Shown here: one piece after another, positions 11,063 through 21,120 of the stretch
Numbering within the stretch: position 1 is the first letter of the stretch
Layout: every line of letters begins with the position of its first letter
Notes under the pieces: model-generated
What the model saw: only the letters and a program-made list of their open reading frames with translations
What the model was told of the DNA's origin: nothing
The model's database searches: none
Translations under genes and position numbers: made by a program
Assembly: GCA_039621445.1 (NCBI GenBank)
Contig: CP154954.1
Coordinates: 13,682,387-13,746,386, forward strand
Length of the DNA: 64,000 bases
Direction: 5' to 3'
Source of the DNA: Euglena gracilis
Taxonomy: Eukaryota > Euglenida > Euglenophyceae > Euglenales

Positions 11063-11632
11063 GTGCACGTCCGCCGGCACCAATTCAGGATCCCAAAGGC
11101 CTTGCCGCTAGCCCGCGGCTTGGGCTCTGCTGCTGCAGCCACATCAGCTGCTGATGCCTCAGCGCCCACCAAGCCGGCATCCACCTCCCCAGCAACAGCA
11201 CCCACTGTCAGCGGCCACGTTATTCCCCGCAACTGGGGCGTGAGACTGGGGGACGACGTGGTGCCAGTTCATGGCAACCAGCAGTTCATGGCAACCAGCA
11301 GCAGGAAAAAACTAGCCCTCAAACACCCGTTATTTGCAAGAATTGTTGAACATTTAACACTAGATTGGTTGCATGAAAGCAGTGGGACTTACCCCCCACA
11401 AGTTATGTGTCAAAGCTGGTGCGCTTGCATGTTTTCTAAGGGAAAAATGAGGAGACACGATGGCGAACACCGGAAAACAGATTCCCGGTTTGACGCATCC
11501 TGGGTATTCCAGGTTCCAAATTTTGAATTCTGGCAACACAGTACTGTTGCAGAAAAAGTGTCCAACAGTCGCAGGTTGTTTGCGCAATTTGATACGCTTA
11601 ACTGCCAAACCGATGGTGCAAAAACTACCTGA
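11063..11632 (+). CDS. Hypothetical ORF, 189 aa
   Basis: A single open frame with an Ala/Ser/Thr/Pro linker in its first third, then LALKHPLFARIVEHLTLDWL. It includes a 17-bp direct duplication (GTTCATGGCAACCAGCA, about 11270-11305). No domain, Kozak context or splice signal stands out, and the opposite strand is also open for 85 codons. This may be chance. Confidence 0.15.
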   Translation: MHVRRHQFRIPKALPLARGLGSAAAATSAADASAPTKPASTSPATAPTVSGHVIPRNWGVRLGDDVVPVHGNQQFMATSSRKKLALKHPLFARIVEHLTLDWLHESSGTYPPQVMCQSWCACMFSKGKMRRHDGEHRKTDSRFDASWVFQVPNFEFWQHSTVAEKVSNSRRLFAQFDTLNCQTDGAKTT

Positions 11633-11849
11633 CCTGCGGGCCGGGGAACAGCAGTGCAGAACGTGCACACGTAAGACAGGCAATTTTCCTCACGCCAGGT
11701 GCCGTGCTCGAGTGAACATTATGCGCTACCTCTCACCGCAAATTTCATCACCACGCACTGGTGGTGTGTATCATCAATGGTTGGTGTGCGGAATTGCGTT
11801 CGCCAGCCATCACGGACGAGGAGATGGTATCGCACCACTCTTATTCGTT

Positions 11850-12300
11850 GGTGCGCGCATTTGCGCCCACAAACAAATTTTGTTTGTGTGCGCTAAGGCT
11901 CACACAAATCCATTATTTCGAAGTAAATGATTAAAATGTTTGCCCGCGCATTTGCGTCGCAAACAAATTTTGTTTGTGCGCGCAAATGCGCGCGCCAACG
12001 CGCCTATTACGTCCCAAAACCTCGTAGAGTTGTGGTAATCATCAGTGTCTTTTAACTTGAACACGTTGTTTGTGCACACCCATGCACAAACCATCTGCAT
12101 ACCAGTTTCCCCAATGGTTGGTGCGCGCATTTGCACACACAAATAAAATTTGTTTATGGGCAAATTTGCGCGCAAGGGTATGCCATTTTTAACTTCAACG
12201 TTTTGTGTTATGTGTGCGTGCAAATGCGTCCACAAACAGATTATGTTTGTGCACATTGTTGTTTGTGCGCATTTGCACGTTTTCGCTCACAAACACACAT
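11850..12300. repeat. Cluster of long imperfect palindromes (TTTGCGC...ACAAACAAATTTTGTTTGT)
   Basis: At least four palindromic units. The best is 11945-11995, where GCGCATTTGCG and ACAAATTTTGTTTGT-type arms mirror each other around AAATTT. Others lie at 11857-11893, 12124-12172 and 12216-12285. Related half-units occur at 9788, 10404, 10450 and 10640. No ORF is shared between units. Confidence 0.75.
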
Positions 12301-12759
12301 CAGTTGCGTGACAGCTGGCGAACACAATATGTAGTATGAGATGCAATATCACTCCGTGTGTCCTAACGGGCGGCTGCAGTACCCAAGCCAGTTGAGGCAC
12401 CACGTCAGCATCAGTACCAATTGTCATGACAGCGTGTGCTTCTCACCTGTTTGACGTACAAGAGCACCAATCTCTCCCTTGGCACTCTTTGCGTCACTCG
12501 GTCAGTAACATGTGTACCAAACCCCCTGGAGTTACAACCCTCTAACATAGGGCTGCAACAGTTCATAAACTGTTTTCCATGTTTCAGGGTACAGGGTCCC
12601 ATGTGTTTCACAAAAATTGTAAATTTGCGCTAATGCACCCCCTCCCCCGGGGGTGACTCTGAGTTAAAAACAAGTTTGGTTTGGCACCCACCGGGGGCCC
12701 TTTCCAGCCATGTTGCTGTGTTGTGGCCACTTATGGACAGTTTCCCCCCAGGTCCCTGC
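12301..12759. other. No gene seen
   Basis: Mixed-composition DNA without exon-like blocks. A small C/G palindrome (CCCCCTCCCCCGGGGG) lies near 12640. Confidence 0.35.
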
Positions 12760-12796
12760 CTTAGGCAGCCGGATTCGCACTTAAGGGTTTTTTTTA
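12760..12796 (+). repeat. Dispersed AGGCGGCC-TTCGCACTTAAGG motif, copy 3
   Basis: CTTAGGCAGCCGGATTCGCA then CTTAAGGG and an eight-T run. It differs from copy 2 by few bases over the core and is likewise preceded by CCCCCAGGTC. Confidence 0.7.
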
Positions 12797-13264
12797 GAAG
12801 GGGTGGGTCCAGGGCTGACCCTCCCCACCCCCGGGACGTTGGTGGTCCCGTGTCCAGGGGTCTGGGTATGGGTCGAGCCGACATGTTTTGCCGTTTCGTG
12901 TCATAAATGATGGGGAAATGGGTTTCTGTTTGTTTCCTGAGGCCAAACTGAGCTTTAAAGGCCCCAAAGTCCGCTATCTTCAAGAAAAGTCAAAAACTAT
13001 GAAATTGGGGTGTTTTTCAAAATGTTTTTTTTTGCAATCCCCCAGCCGTGCCCCCCCACTTGAGAAAGCTTTTTTTTTGCAATTTCATTTCATCAAAGGC
13101 AGAGTTCAACTTTCTGGTTAAAAAAGTTTTGGATCGGTGCCAGTGACTCGTTGGGCTTGTGCGTGGGGGGGGGTCGACTCTGGGAGAAACCCAGTGTATC
13201 AGTGAAAATTTTTTGAGCTTTCACATGCCTGTAAAATCATTTTTTTTTTTTTTCTTTGAAAAAA

Positions 13265-13535
13265 GTAATATTCGCATGCATACATATATACATATATATT
13301 ATTTTTATTTATAATATATATAAATACACACACATATATATATACATATATACATAAATGCATATATTTGTATATATAATAAAAATTAAATATATGTGTA
13401 TATTTATATATGCATATATTATTATATATTTTCATATGTACATATATTTATTATATATAATATTATGTATATATGCATATATAAAATTAAAATCATTTAT
13501 ATATAATAAAATTAAAACATATGAAAAACAAAAAC
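13265..13535. repeat. AT-rich ATATAT/TACATA tract
   Basis: About 270 bp of almost pure A/T with occasional C/G. The ORFs here are Ile/Tyr-rich artefacts. Confidence 0.85.
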
Positions 13536-13630
13536 CTTTTTGGCGCATAAGTCAGGACCAAAGCGCCAGTGCAGAATAATTTTGGTTTCCAGGCAAGTCT
13601 CTGATCCCGTGGGTGACCAGGGGGCTGTAG

Positions 13631-13758
13631 CAATGATGGAGCTCGGACCTCTCGGCTGGCAGGTGCACCGCATCATACAGACCCTGCTGGCGGTCTACGC
13701 CTCGCAGTCCATCGGTGTCTCAGATCAAGCGCTGGAGGCTGAGCTGCACCGGCTGCTG
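13631..13758 (+). CDS. Candidate internal exon (VHRIIQTLLAVYASQSIGVSD)
   Basis: The frame passes an acceptor-like GGGGCTGTAG (ending 13630), then MMELGPLGWQVHRIIQTLL, AVYASQSIGVSDQALEAEL and HRLL. The donor CTGCTG|GTGTGTGAGT lies at 13758/13759. The intron therefore begins directly with the (TG)n repeat. The peptide is strongly helical and coding-like. No family is recognised. Confidence 0.45.
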
Positions 13759-13895
13759 GTGTGTGAGTGTGTGTGAGTGTGTTGTGTGTGTGTGTGTGTG
13801 TGTGTGGGTGTGTGTGTGTGTGTGTGTGTGGGTGTGTGTGTGTGTGGGGGGGTGTGTGTGTGTGTGCGCGCACACGCGCGCATGTGTGTGTGCAT
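13759..13895. repeat. (TG)n microsatellite at a putative 5' splice site
   Basis: GTGTGTGAGTGTGTGAGTG grades into long (TG)n with G interruptions, ending in a CACACGCG segment. Confidence 0.85.
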
Positions 13896-14284
13896 CGACA
13901 ATTTGGCCGAAGCCGACTTCCTCGGGGGGTGATGGTTTATTGATGGTCTTGTGTTGCGTGCGATGTGTGTGAGTTGCAATGATAGGAATATTTCGTTGTT
14001 TATGATTGGGTCGCAATCTATGCCACACAATGCACTTTCTGTAACAGAAAGCACCGTTTGCTGCCACACCAAAAGGGATATGAATGGAACAGAACAACAG
14101 TCCATTTCGTCCAGCTTCAGGCCACGTGTCGCTTGCCACTCCCTATCCCGGCCAGACTGCAGGGCCACTATCTCGAGGAAACTTATATTGTTTTTTTTTG
14201 AACGAGTCTGTCGACCAACTGCATCCCTGGACACCCTCCATTTGCCCCATATCCTCCATTGCCTCATGCGCCGCCTGGCTTGTG

Positions 14285-14350
14285 TTCATGGCATGCCTGG
14301 CATGTGGCATGTGGCATGTGGCATGTAGCCAGGCATGTGGCATGCCTGGC
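14285..14350. repeat. Short tandem repeat GGCATGT (7-mer)
   Basis: Several copies of GGCATGTG/GGCATGCCTG in a row, with CAGGCATG palindromic overlaps. Looks like a young local expansion. Confidence 0.65.
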
Positions 14351-15304
14351 TTGTGTTCTGGCTCGTTTTTGCGGCCATTTTCGGTGTGTGTTTTTTGAGC
14401 TCTATTTTTGGGCCGAAATTTGATGTTTCCAAAATGGCCTGTGATCACCAATTTTGCCTGATAGGCAGTTGCTCTCTCCCTCTCTACTCGCCAACTTGCT
14501 TGGCCGCCCTGGAAGCTTTGGCAGAAAGTTGCCCCCTATCGCCAGTGAAGTTCTTTTGTGCCAATTACAAAGATGTTTGTTGGAAGGTTTGTCCATTCTG
14601 TCCCGCCAGCTTGCTGTTGCCCCCCCAGGGATCCTCCCCTGCACCCAATGCCTCGCTCACTTGCTCAGAATCCTCCGCTCCTCCTTGCCTCACCCGACAA
14701 CCACCTTCTTCCGGGGAATATGCCTGCCCTGGCCGGGAAACCAACTCAGGGCAGCTCCCACGCCAGGCTTAGTGGGTGGGGGACCTCTACCCTGGATTTT
14801 GAAAAGCATCGGACGGACCTCTCAACTGCCGGTGGTGCATTCTTGATGTGGCCTGTACCACAAGAATTGTAAGAGTTTATCGCCCCCCCCCCCCAAATAA
14901 TGCAAAGGTGCGTTCATCGCACACCGCCGCCTATTGCAGTGGGAGTGTGTTCTATTTGGACCTCCGCTCGTAGCGGCCCCACGTTTCTAGCGGGGGAAGC
15001 CTGAACCCCGGGGGGGGGGAGGGTGGAGGGGCTGTCATGTGGGTACCTCCCCCCTGGGCGCTTGGCCCAGCCATGATTGAAGGTAAGTCCAGGGGGCCAA
15101 CCTCATGGGCGCCAAGTTTGCAAATTAAGAATTTTGGCAGAAGGCTGTGCAAAAGGTGCAAAAGGCTGAAAGCCAACTCTAGGGAGGCCAAGTTTGCATG
15201 TAAGGAGGAGGAGGGGGATACCGCCCGGTGGGGGAGGCGGAATGGAGGGAACCCCTGGTCATAAGAAACACCCATGCCCCCCTCCCCCTCCCCCTTTTCC
15301 GCAG
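14351..15304. other. No supported gene
   Basis: Two overlapping plus-strand frames (14335-14772 and 14454-14846) are both open, one Cys-rich and one Leu-rich. Neither has splice signals or a recognisable domain, so I do not call them. AGGTAAGTCCAGGGGGCCAA at 15080 resembles 271-295, hinting at another short dispersed repeat. Confidence 0.3.
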
Positions 15305-15469
15305 ACGCTGGCGCGGGAGTACGCGGCGGCGCTGCAGCGGGTGGTGGGCGTGGTGGGCTTCGGGGCGCACCTGCCCCTCGCCATGGCACAGTGGCCTGCG
15401 CAGGAGGCCCGGCACGGCCTGGCCGCCACCGTGGAGCTGGCCCAGACGCAGGCCCCGCCCCCCGCCATG
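15305..15469 (+). CDS. Candidate internal exon, 55 codons (TLAREYAAALQRVVGVVGFG)
   Basis: A classic polypyrimidine acceptor (CCCCTCCCCCTTTTCCGCAG) ends at 15304 and ATG|GTGGGG follows at 15469/15470. Exactly 55 codons lie between, phase 0 at both ends: TLAREYAAALQRVVGVVGFG, AHLPLAMAQWPAQEARHGLA, ATVELAQTQAPPPAM. This is the best-formed exon candidate in the window. The Ala/Val-rich helical protein is not recognised. Confidence 0.55.
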
Positions 15470-16055
15470 GTGGGGTGGGTGGGGGGCCTGGTTGGCGGAG
15501 GTGCGTAACTTTAGATGAGTTGGGTGATTGCGTGTTGTGCGTGTTGTGTTCGTGCGTGTGTTGTGTGTTCGTATGGGTGTGTTGCGTGTGTGTTGCGTGC
15601 GGTATGTATGTTGTTGGTGTGTATGTGTCGTGTGTGTATGTGTTATGTATGTTGTGTGTGCAGGGTTTTTCTGAAAAATTTTGGACCCCGCGGGGGGGTA
15701 AGGGATGGGAGGGTGGGTAGTTTGCCTGACCCCCTCCCCCTGGACCCGTACCGGGGGGGGGGGGAATTGGATGCCGAAAAAATTGATTGGGAAAAAATTG
15801 GCATACAGAAATCCTGCCAAATTTTTCCGGGCCTTTTTTGAAAATCCTGCCTCAAAATTTTGAAAATCACCCTTTTTCCAGTCATCTTGCATACAAAACC
15901 TGCCAATTTTTTCCGGGCCGTTTTCAGGTTTGGCACCAATTTTTTCGGCTTCCAATTTTGTCGGGTCTAATTTTATCTAGCTTCAATTCCCCCCCCGGTA
16001 GGTGCTGGACCCCCTCCCCCGAGGGCACCCCAAGGGCTTTGTGGTTCCTTGTGGG

Positions 16056-16092
16056 TCTCAGGCGGCCAAACTCGCACTTAAGGTTTTGATTT
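16056..16092 (+). repeat. Dispersed AGGCGGCC-CTCGCACTTAAGG motif, copy 4
   Basis: TCAGGCGGCCAAACTCGCAC then TTAAGGTTTTGATTT. Closest to the inverted copy at 2682-2713. Confidence 0.7.
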
Positions 16093-16663
16093 TTAGCTTG
16101 CATCTGAGCGCAAATTTCCAATCTTTTTGAAACCTGGCGGTGAAACCCACCCTTTTAACCCTCTGGTTCCTCGGAGACCCTCCGCGGTGGCGTATGCATC
16201 ATTTGCCGACGTTGGGACCCGGGGAACAGGCCCAATTTTGGTGTTTTTCAGCCTGTGCACCATTTTGAAGAAGCTTCAAAACCCTGGGTTTGAACTCCGG
16301 GACACGTGAATTTTCCCCAAAGCCGCCTTGACTGTGTTCCCTGGATGGTGCTACACAGGCTGGGTGTAATTTGGCCCTTTTTGTTGCTTTTTGGGGGGGC
16401 TCTTCGATGTATCCGCGAAGGGTTGCCTGCTGAGGTGTCCAGAGGGTGGACTCTACACACACGTTGTGAAAAGTTTGAAAAAAACGTTATGCCATAGAGT
16501 TGTGATCCCTGGGTGCTTGAAGTGCGAGGAGCGGCACAGCAGGAACCCCCCGGGGGGGGGGGGTGGGGGGGGGGGGTTGAGGGCAAGCCCAGTGTCTTGT
16601 CCCAACGTCTGGTGAGCAACTCCAGGCCCCACACTGCCGGGCATAGAAGGAAATAGTCAATGG

Positions 16664-16735
16664 CATTGCGCTCAAGCGCAACAGTTTTGCCTTGTGCTTA
16701 AGCGCATTGTAAAACTGTTGCGCTTAAGCGCAATG
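16664..16735. repeat. 25-bp inverted repeat with 22-nt loop
   Basis: Left arm 16664-16688 and right arm 16711-16735 pair at 24 of 25 positions. The arms contain CATTGCGCT and AAGCGCAACAGTTTT. The loop carries another CTTAAGCGCATTG, so a tandem GCGCTTAAGCGC-type palindrome lies within the hairpin. Confidence 0.85.
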
Positions 16736-17022
16736 TATAACAGAAGCCCCTGAGCTTATGGGAGTCCCTCTGATGTGTTACGGTGTGTTGGGAGCCCCTC
16801 TCTGCACGGCCAGTGTGTGGGCTTTGTGACAATGTAATTCTTAAATTTCCATTCTTCATAAACCTGTTGTGCCGAAAAAAATTTTGACCCCAAAAAAGTT
16901 ACCCAGAAAGTGGGTACTCCGGACCCCCCTGCCCCCCCCCTGAGTGGGTGGGGGTACCCCCTGGGTGGGGAGGGAGGACCTCCCCCCCTGCCTTAAAGAA
17001 AGTCTTTAACGCCCTGTTTGTG

Positions 17023-17062
17023 CTTTGTGTGTGTGTGTGTGTGTGTGTGTTTTGTGTGTGTT
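17023..17062. repeat. (TG)n microsatellite
   Basis: About 40 bp of TG repeat with a TTTTG interruption. Confidence 0.8.
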
Positions 17063-17349
17063 ACCTCCCGCCCCGCTTGTCCAACGACCACCCTCCCGTT
17101 AGATGCGATCTTTTGTGTGCGACGTTGGTTGAATAATGGCAAGAATTTGTATGATTTCGTTTCGCCTTTTTCCATTTGAATGTTTCATGGTTTTTTTCTG
17201 TGATTTATTGGGATGATGGCCAAAATTTGGCTGCGAATGCCCCAAAAAAGATAATGAAAAAAACGGCCAATAACCCCCAAAAATGTTCCCAAAGTGCCCA
17301 GAATGACCAAAATTGATGTAAACCCCCCAAAATAATAATAAAAAAAACT

Positions 17350-17720
17350 CCCGGTTTATTATTTGGACACTCGAAGTCGGGGTTCAGGGGGGTTTATCAT
17401 TTGGGGGGTTTATTATTTGGGCGAAAATTTCGAAGTCAAAAATCGACCCCAAAACCCCTCCACGGGCTCCTATGGTCACTTTTTTTTTGGCATTTGTGGG
17501 CCTTTTTTTTGTTGAAAAATGGGTGCTTTTTGGGTATATGCACCAATTTCATCCATTTTTTTGATTTGTTGCAACATTTCTGCTGACTTTTTCCTGCTTT
17601 TTGTCTATGCCTTCACAGCTGCCAGAGGGGGGGTTTATTAATTGGGCAGCCAAAGTAGGTCCTCAGGGGGTTTATTATTTGGGGGATTTAACATTCGGGG
17701 GTTTATTATGTGGGAGGGGG
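17350..17720. repeat. Recurrent GGGGTTTATTATTTGGGG motif
   Basis: At least six close variants in about 370 bp (17352, 17390, 17407, 17630, 17667, 17699), irregularly spaced. Related TCTTATTTTGGGGGG phrases occur at 18593 and 18866. Confidence 0.55.
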
Positions 17721-17769
17721 GTTCAAGTGCACGTGTTTTTTTGTTTGTAACAAGCAACAAAATTTTGTT

Positions 17770-17930
17770 GAAAGTTGGCCAAAAAGGCCAAGAATGGCCA
17801 AGAATGGTCAAAAATGGCCAAAAATGGCCAAAAAAAATGGCGAAAGGTGGCCCGAAATGGCTGATAATGTCCACAAGTGGCCAAAAAACCCAAAAATGCC
17901 CCAAAACGGCCAAAACAGCCCAAAAATGTC
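17770..17930. repeat. Degenerate GGCCAAAAAT tandem repeat
   Basis: About 12 imperfect units of (G)GCCAA(A/G)AATG. Similar phrases appear at 8670-8745. Confidence 0.6.
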
Positions 17931-18119
17931 TTATACCACACCTGTGGCCAATTTTTCGCCAATTTGTCCCCCCCCCCCTTGCCTAACGACCACCCCCCTG
18001 GTTGGAAATGAACAATGGCTGTTTTAGTCACCCCCCGGTCGGAGACAAACATTAGTGGTTGTTGGACAAGGGGGGAGGTTTGTGCTGTGTGTCGTGTGTG
18101 TTTTGTGTGCGTGCGCGCG

Positions 18120-18375
18120 TGCGTGTGTTTTGTGTTGTGTTGTGTTGTGTTGTGTTGTGTTGCGTTGCGTTGCGTTGCGTTGTGTTGTGTTGTGTTGTGT
18201 TGTGTTGTGTTGTGTTGTGTTGTGTTGTGTTGTGTTGTGTTGTGTTGTGTGTTGTGTTGTGTTGTGTTGTGTTGTGTTGTGTTGTGTTGTGTTGTGTTGT
18301 GTTGTGTTGTGTGTGTGTGTGTGTGTTGTGTTGTGTTGTGTTGTGTTGTGTTGTGTTGTGTGTGTGTTGTGTGAG
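18120..18375. repeat. (GTGTT)n pentanucleotide microsatellite
   Basis: About 250 bp of TGTGT/GTGTT units with short GTGTGT and TGCGT interruptions. All six frames stay open across it, so the Cys/Val and His/Asn/Thr ORFs are artefacts. Confidence 0.95.
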
Positions 18376-19062
18376 TGGGAATTAACGTTGAGAGGTGCCT
18401 TTTTTGAGCATTGATTGTTGATTCCTTTTCCAATTTCGGTCAGCATTTTTATGGCGATGATAATGATGATTTCTGCCCCCTCCCCGCCATGTCATTTTCC
18501 CGTCCTGGAAACGGGAATTTGTCATCTATCCCCTCTCAAAAATAAGACGCCGGTCCACTTTTGGGGTCTGTTGCTCAAAAACCCAAGGGAGGTCTTATTT
18601 GGGGGGGGGGGGGCTCCTTTTTGGATTATTGTTGACAATTTTGATCGAAAAAGACCTTTCCTGCGGAAAGGGTCCAGAGATAGGTCCAAAAAAGGGCAGT
18701 TTCTGGCAATGAGCAAAATGTGTCTGAAAAAATGTCAATTTTTGCATTTGCATGAGCGAAAATCGAAAATGTAAAAGAATCACCCATTGGGGGGCATTTT
18801 CACAATTTTTGGGGGTCTATTTTATTAAAAATCCTCTCAATTTTGGAGGAGTATTTTTTTGGGATGGGGTCTTATTTTGGGGGGCTTTAGATCTGGAGTG
18901 AATGCCTTTCTATCTTGCCAAAATCAATCTAATTTTAATTTATTTTAATTTTAATCTGCTCTGCACGCCCCCCCAGGATACTGTCTCCCTGGGATACGGC
19001 CTTCCCTTCTGTACCCGCTGATTTGTCTCTTTCCCCATACTCACGGGCTCGTCTGGAGACAG
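18376..19062. other. No gene seen
   Basis: AT-rich DNA with the TCTTATTTTGGGG motif noted above and one poly-G run (18600-18612). Confidence 0.35.
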
Positions 19063-19160
19063 TTTCCTGGGGGGCATCGACCCTCGACCCTCTAGCTGGG
19101 TTGGCGCCTGGCGCGGAGCTGTTCGGCCACATCCAGGACCTGGCGGGCCCCGCTGGGCGG
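19063..19160 (+). CDS. Candidate internal exon (LAPGAELFGHIQDLAGPAGR)
   Basis: GAGACAG ends at 19062 and GGGCGG|GTTTCT lies at 19160/19161. Between them 32 codons give SWGASTLDPLAG and LAPGAELFGHIQDLAGPAGR, ending in phase 0. The upstream tract is only moderately pyrimidine-rich. No family is recognised. Confidence 0.35.
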
Positions 19161-19380
19161 GTTTCTGCCCATGGTGGCTCCAAGCGTGCCCGGGCCACGC
19201 CCCCCCCCCCCCCCCAGTGTCATCCCCACATTCCACTGCTCACACCTGGAGGGGGGGGGTTGGAATCAACCCCCCTCCAGGCTCTCCAGCCAGAGTTGCC
19301 CCTCCCCTGGAGGGGCAACTCATTATCATTATTATCATTAGGAGGGGAAGGGTGTGGTGGGTGGTTTGCGCGCACATATG

Positions 19381-19381
19381 T

Positions 19382-19477
<96 letters not shown>

Positions 19478-19489
19478 GTGAGAGTTTGC

Positions 19490-19543
<54 letters not shown>
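19381..19543. repeat. (CA)n-(TG)n inverted dinucleotide repeat
   Basis: Roughly 90 bp of (CA)n, with an A-rich interruption at 19430-19436, meet about 45 bp of (TG)n across CACGCGTGAGAGTTTGCGTA. The two arms are complementary, so the single strand can fold into a long hairpin. Confidence 0.9.
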
Positions 19544-19546
<3 letters not shown>

Positions 19547-19568
19547 CATCTGTCGCTGTGCATTGCAG

Positions 19569-19714
19569 GTACGTGGCTGGCATGCACTGCGTGGCCACCT
19601 GGGGGGCGGTTGCTCTGTCGTGGTGGAGGGGGGGTTCGGTGCGGTTCGGTGCGCCGCCGTGCTGGTGCATGGGCAGACAAGGCCCCCGTGGCGCTGCTGA
19701 ACCCGTCCGGCTAG
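19569..19714 (+). CDS. Possible terminal exon ending ADKAPVALLNPSG
   Basis: CTGTGCATTGCAG (ending 19568) is a fair acceptor. One frame ends in ADKAPVALLNPSG and TAG at 19712-19714. The N-terminal half is less coding-like and a second acceptor (CATGGGCAG) near 19677 would give only the last peptide. No family is recognised. Confidence 0.25.
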
Positions 19715-20210
19715 GGCGGCCGAGGGTGGCCGATGGCCTCATCTCCTCGTTCCCTTCCAAATGGTTTGGGTGCTGTTGGAATTGGTGGACGTTTCGGCAC
19801 ATCACACAAACCATGCCCTTCCGGCTTCATTCCGCTCAAAACCCCTGCACACCAGGACACATATGTTTCAGGCCAATGCTCAGGGTCTGGATTGAAATAA
19901 AATTGTATAATTTTGCATACTCGCTTTTGGGATCACTCGGCCACAGGGCAAGTCAGCTCGAAGTTTCCACCCTCCAATCGCCCCCTTCAACCTTGGGCCA
20001 ATCCATATTTTAGGCGGCTGTGGGAGCGTTCCCCCCAAATCCAAGTTCAAATCCTGACATGGATTTGTGTCTGAAAAGCTCAGGACCATCAAAAGTTCAG
20101 ATCATGGAGACAAAAAATTGAAGTCTGATTTTTTTGGGGGTGCCATTCTGGAGGACCACATTCTCCCCCCCCCCCCGCCCCCCCCCACCCCCCCCCCGGG
20201 GCCCTGCCAG

Positions 20211-20418
20211 GGACGCCAGCCTGCAGCACCTGCAGGGCGGGCTGCGCTGCCCCAACGTGGCACTGGCAGTGCTGGCGGCGGAGCAGCTGCTGCCCCCCAA
20301 GGGGCCCGAGGGGGAGGCGTTCCAGGCACTGCTGCTGGACGTGAAGCGGCAGTGCTTGACGCCCACGCCCGGGCTGTGGCCTCGCTGTCCTGTGCTGTGG
20401 CATGTGTGTATTGTGTGA
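20211..20418 (+). CDS. Candidate exon (LRCPNVALAVLAAEQLLPPK)
   Basis: A poly-C tract ending GGGGCCCTGCCAG (20210) precedes an open frame: DASLQHLQGG, LRCPNVALAVLAAEQLLPPK, GPEGEAFQALLLDVKRQCL. GAC|GTGAAG at 20340/20341 could be a donor; otherwise the frame closes at TGA 20416-20418. Helical and Leu/Ala-rich. No family is recognised. Confidence 0.4.
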
Positions 20419-20419
20419 G

Positions 20420-20505
20420 AGTGTTGTTGCGTATGTTGTGTGTGATGTGTTGTGTGTGTGTGGTGTGTGTGTGTGTTGTGTGTGTATGTGTGTGTGTGCA
20501 CAGAC
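20420..20505. repeat. Degenerate TGTG-rich tract
   Basis: GT-rich with TTGTGTGTG units, following the exon candidate above. Confidence 0.65.
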
Positions 20506-20749
20506 ACGTCACCCCCCTACTCCACCTTTTCCCCTACACCCCCCTGCCCACTGATTTGGTGGCATGTGCGGAATGTGGGGTTTCCCTCCCTCGTTGGCTT
20601 CACACCACCTTCATGCCACCACCCTCTCTCCCTTTGGGGTATTTTACACTTTCCGCCCTGATCCCCCCCTCCTTGTTCTGCCACAAAAACCCCTTTCCTG
20701 TGTACCCTGTCTGCCCAAGGCCCTTTTGAGGGGGCAATCGCGGTGCTTA

Positions 20750-21120
20750 TGCCCACTCCCCAGGTGGGACCCCACCCTCAGGTGCGGGGGGACAGCCTGC
20801 AAGCAGCCTTCTTCCAGTCTCAGACTCCCCTCCCCCCAGATGGTTTTATCTTCGGAGGTGCAAAATTTGTCCAAACTGTGCCAAAAATGAGCCACCACAC
20901 TCAAAAATTTGATCAACATCGATTGTTTTGCATGGCAGCTTTTTTTGGTCATGTTTTCGGGGTCGAAAATTGGTTCCCTGTTTAGCCCCGGGTCGGGCCC
21001 AGTGCAAACCAGGGGGCACCCTTGGGGGGAGGTCAGCCAGCAGCCTTTTTTCTCAGCCACGTTTAGTTTTCCCGCCTCTGACCCCCCCTCCGGGGTGCGA
21101 GCCCTCGTGTGGCCGGCAGT
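20750..21120 (+). repeat. Dispersed tRNA-like repeat, copy 3
   Basis: Shares TTATCTTCGGAGGTGCAAAA, a T-rich core, CCCCGGGTCGGGCCCAG and CAGCCAGCAGCCTTTTTTC with copy 2. The T-arm part is eroded. An inverted fragment (GGCTGG...GTTGCTGGCTGGACC) lies at 21238-21270. Confidence 0.5.

Larger units (their letters stand above)
15470..17022. other. Repeat-rich spacer
   Basis: Holds degenerate TGTG DNA (15520-15665), two copies of a phrase like 'CTGCCAAATTTTTCCGGGCC' (about 15815 and 15900) and several C runs. No exon-like block was found. Confidence 0.4.
17076..18074. mobile_element. Possible MITE-like unit with inverted CTTGTCCAACGACCACC ends
   Basis: CTTGTCCAACGACCACC at 17076-17092 is mirrored by TAGTGGTTGTTGGACAAGG at 18053-18071. 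A third, direct-orientation copy (CTTGCCTAACGACCACC) sits at 17978-17994. No transposase ORF lies between. The motif recurs at 31529-31920, supporting a dispersed family, but I see no target duplication. Confidence 0.3.

Noticed and set aside
16270-16300. Minus-strand B-box (AGTTCAAACCC) as a tRNA or SINE
   Set aside because: No A-box or cloverleaf arms at the right distance and no second copy found.
17723-18446. His/Asn/Thr and Cys/Val ORFs up to 236 codons
   Set aside because: Produced by the (GTGTT)n array and the GGCCAAAAAT repeats; no real coding signal.
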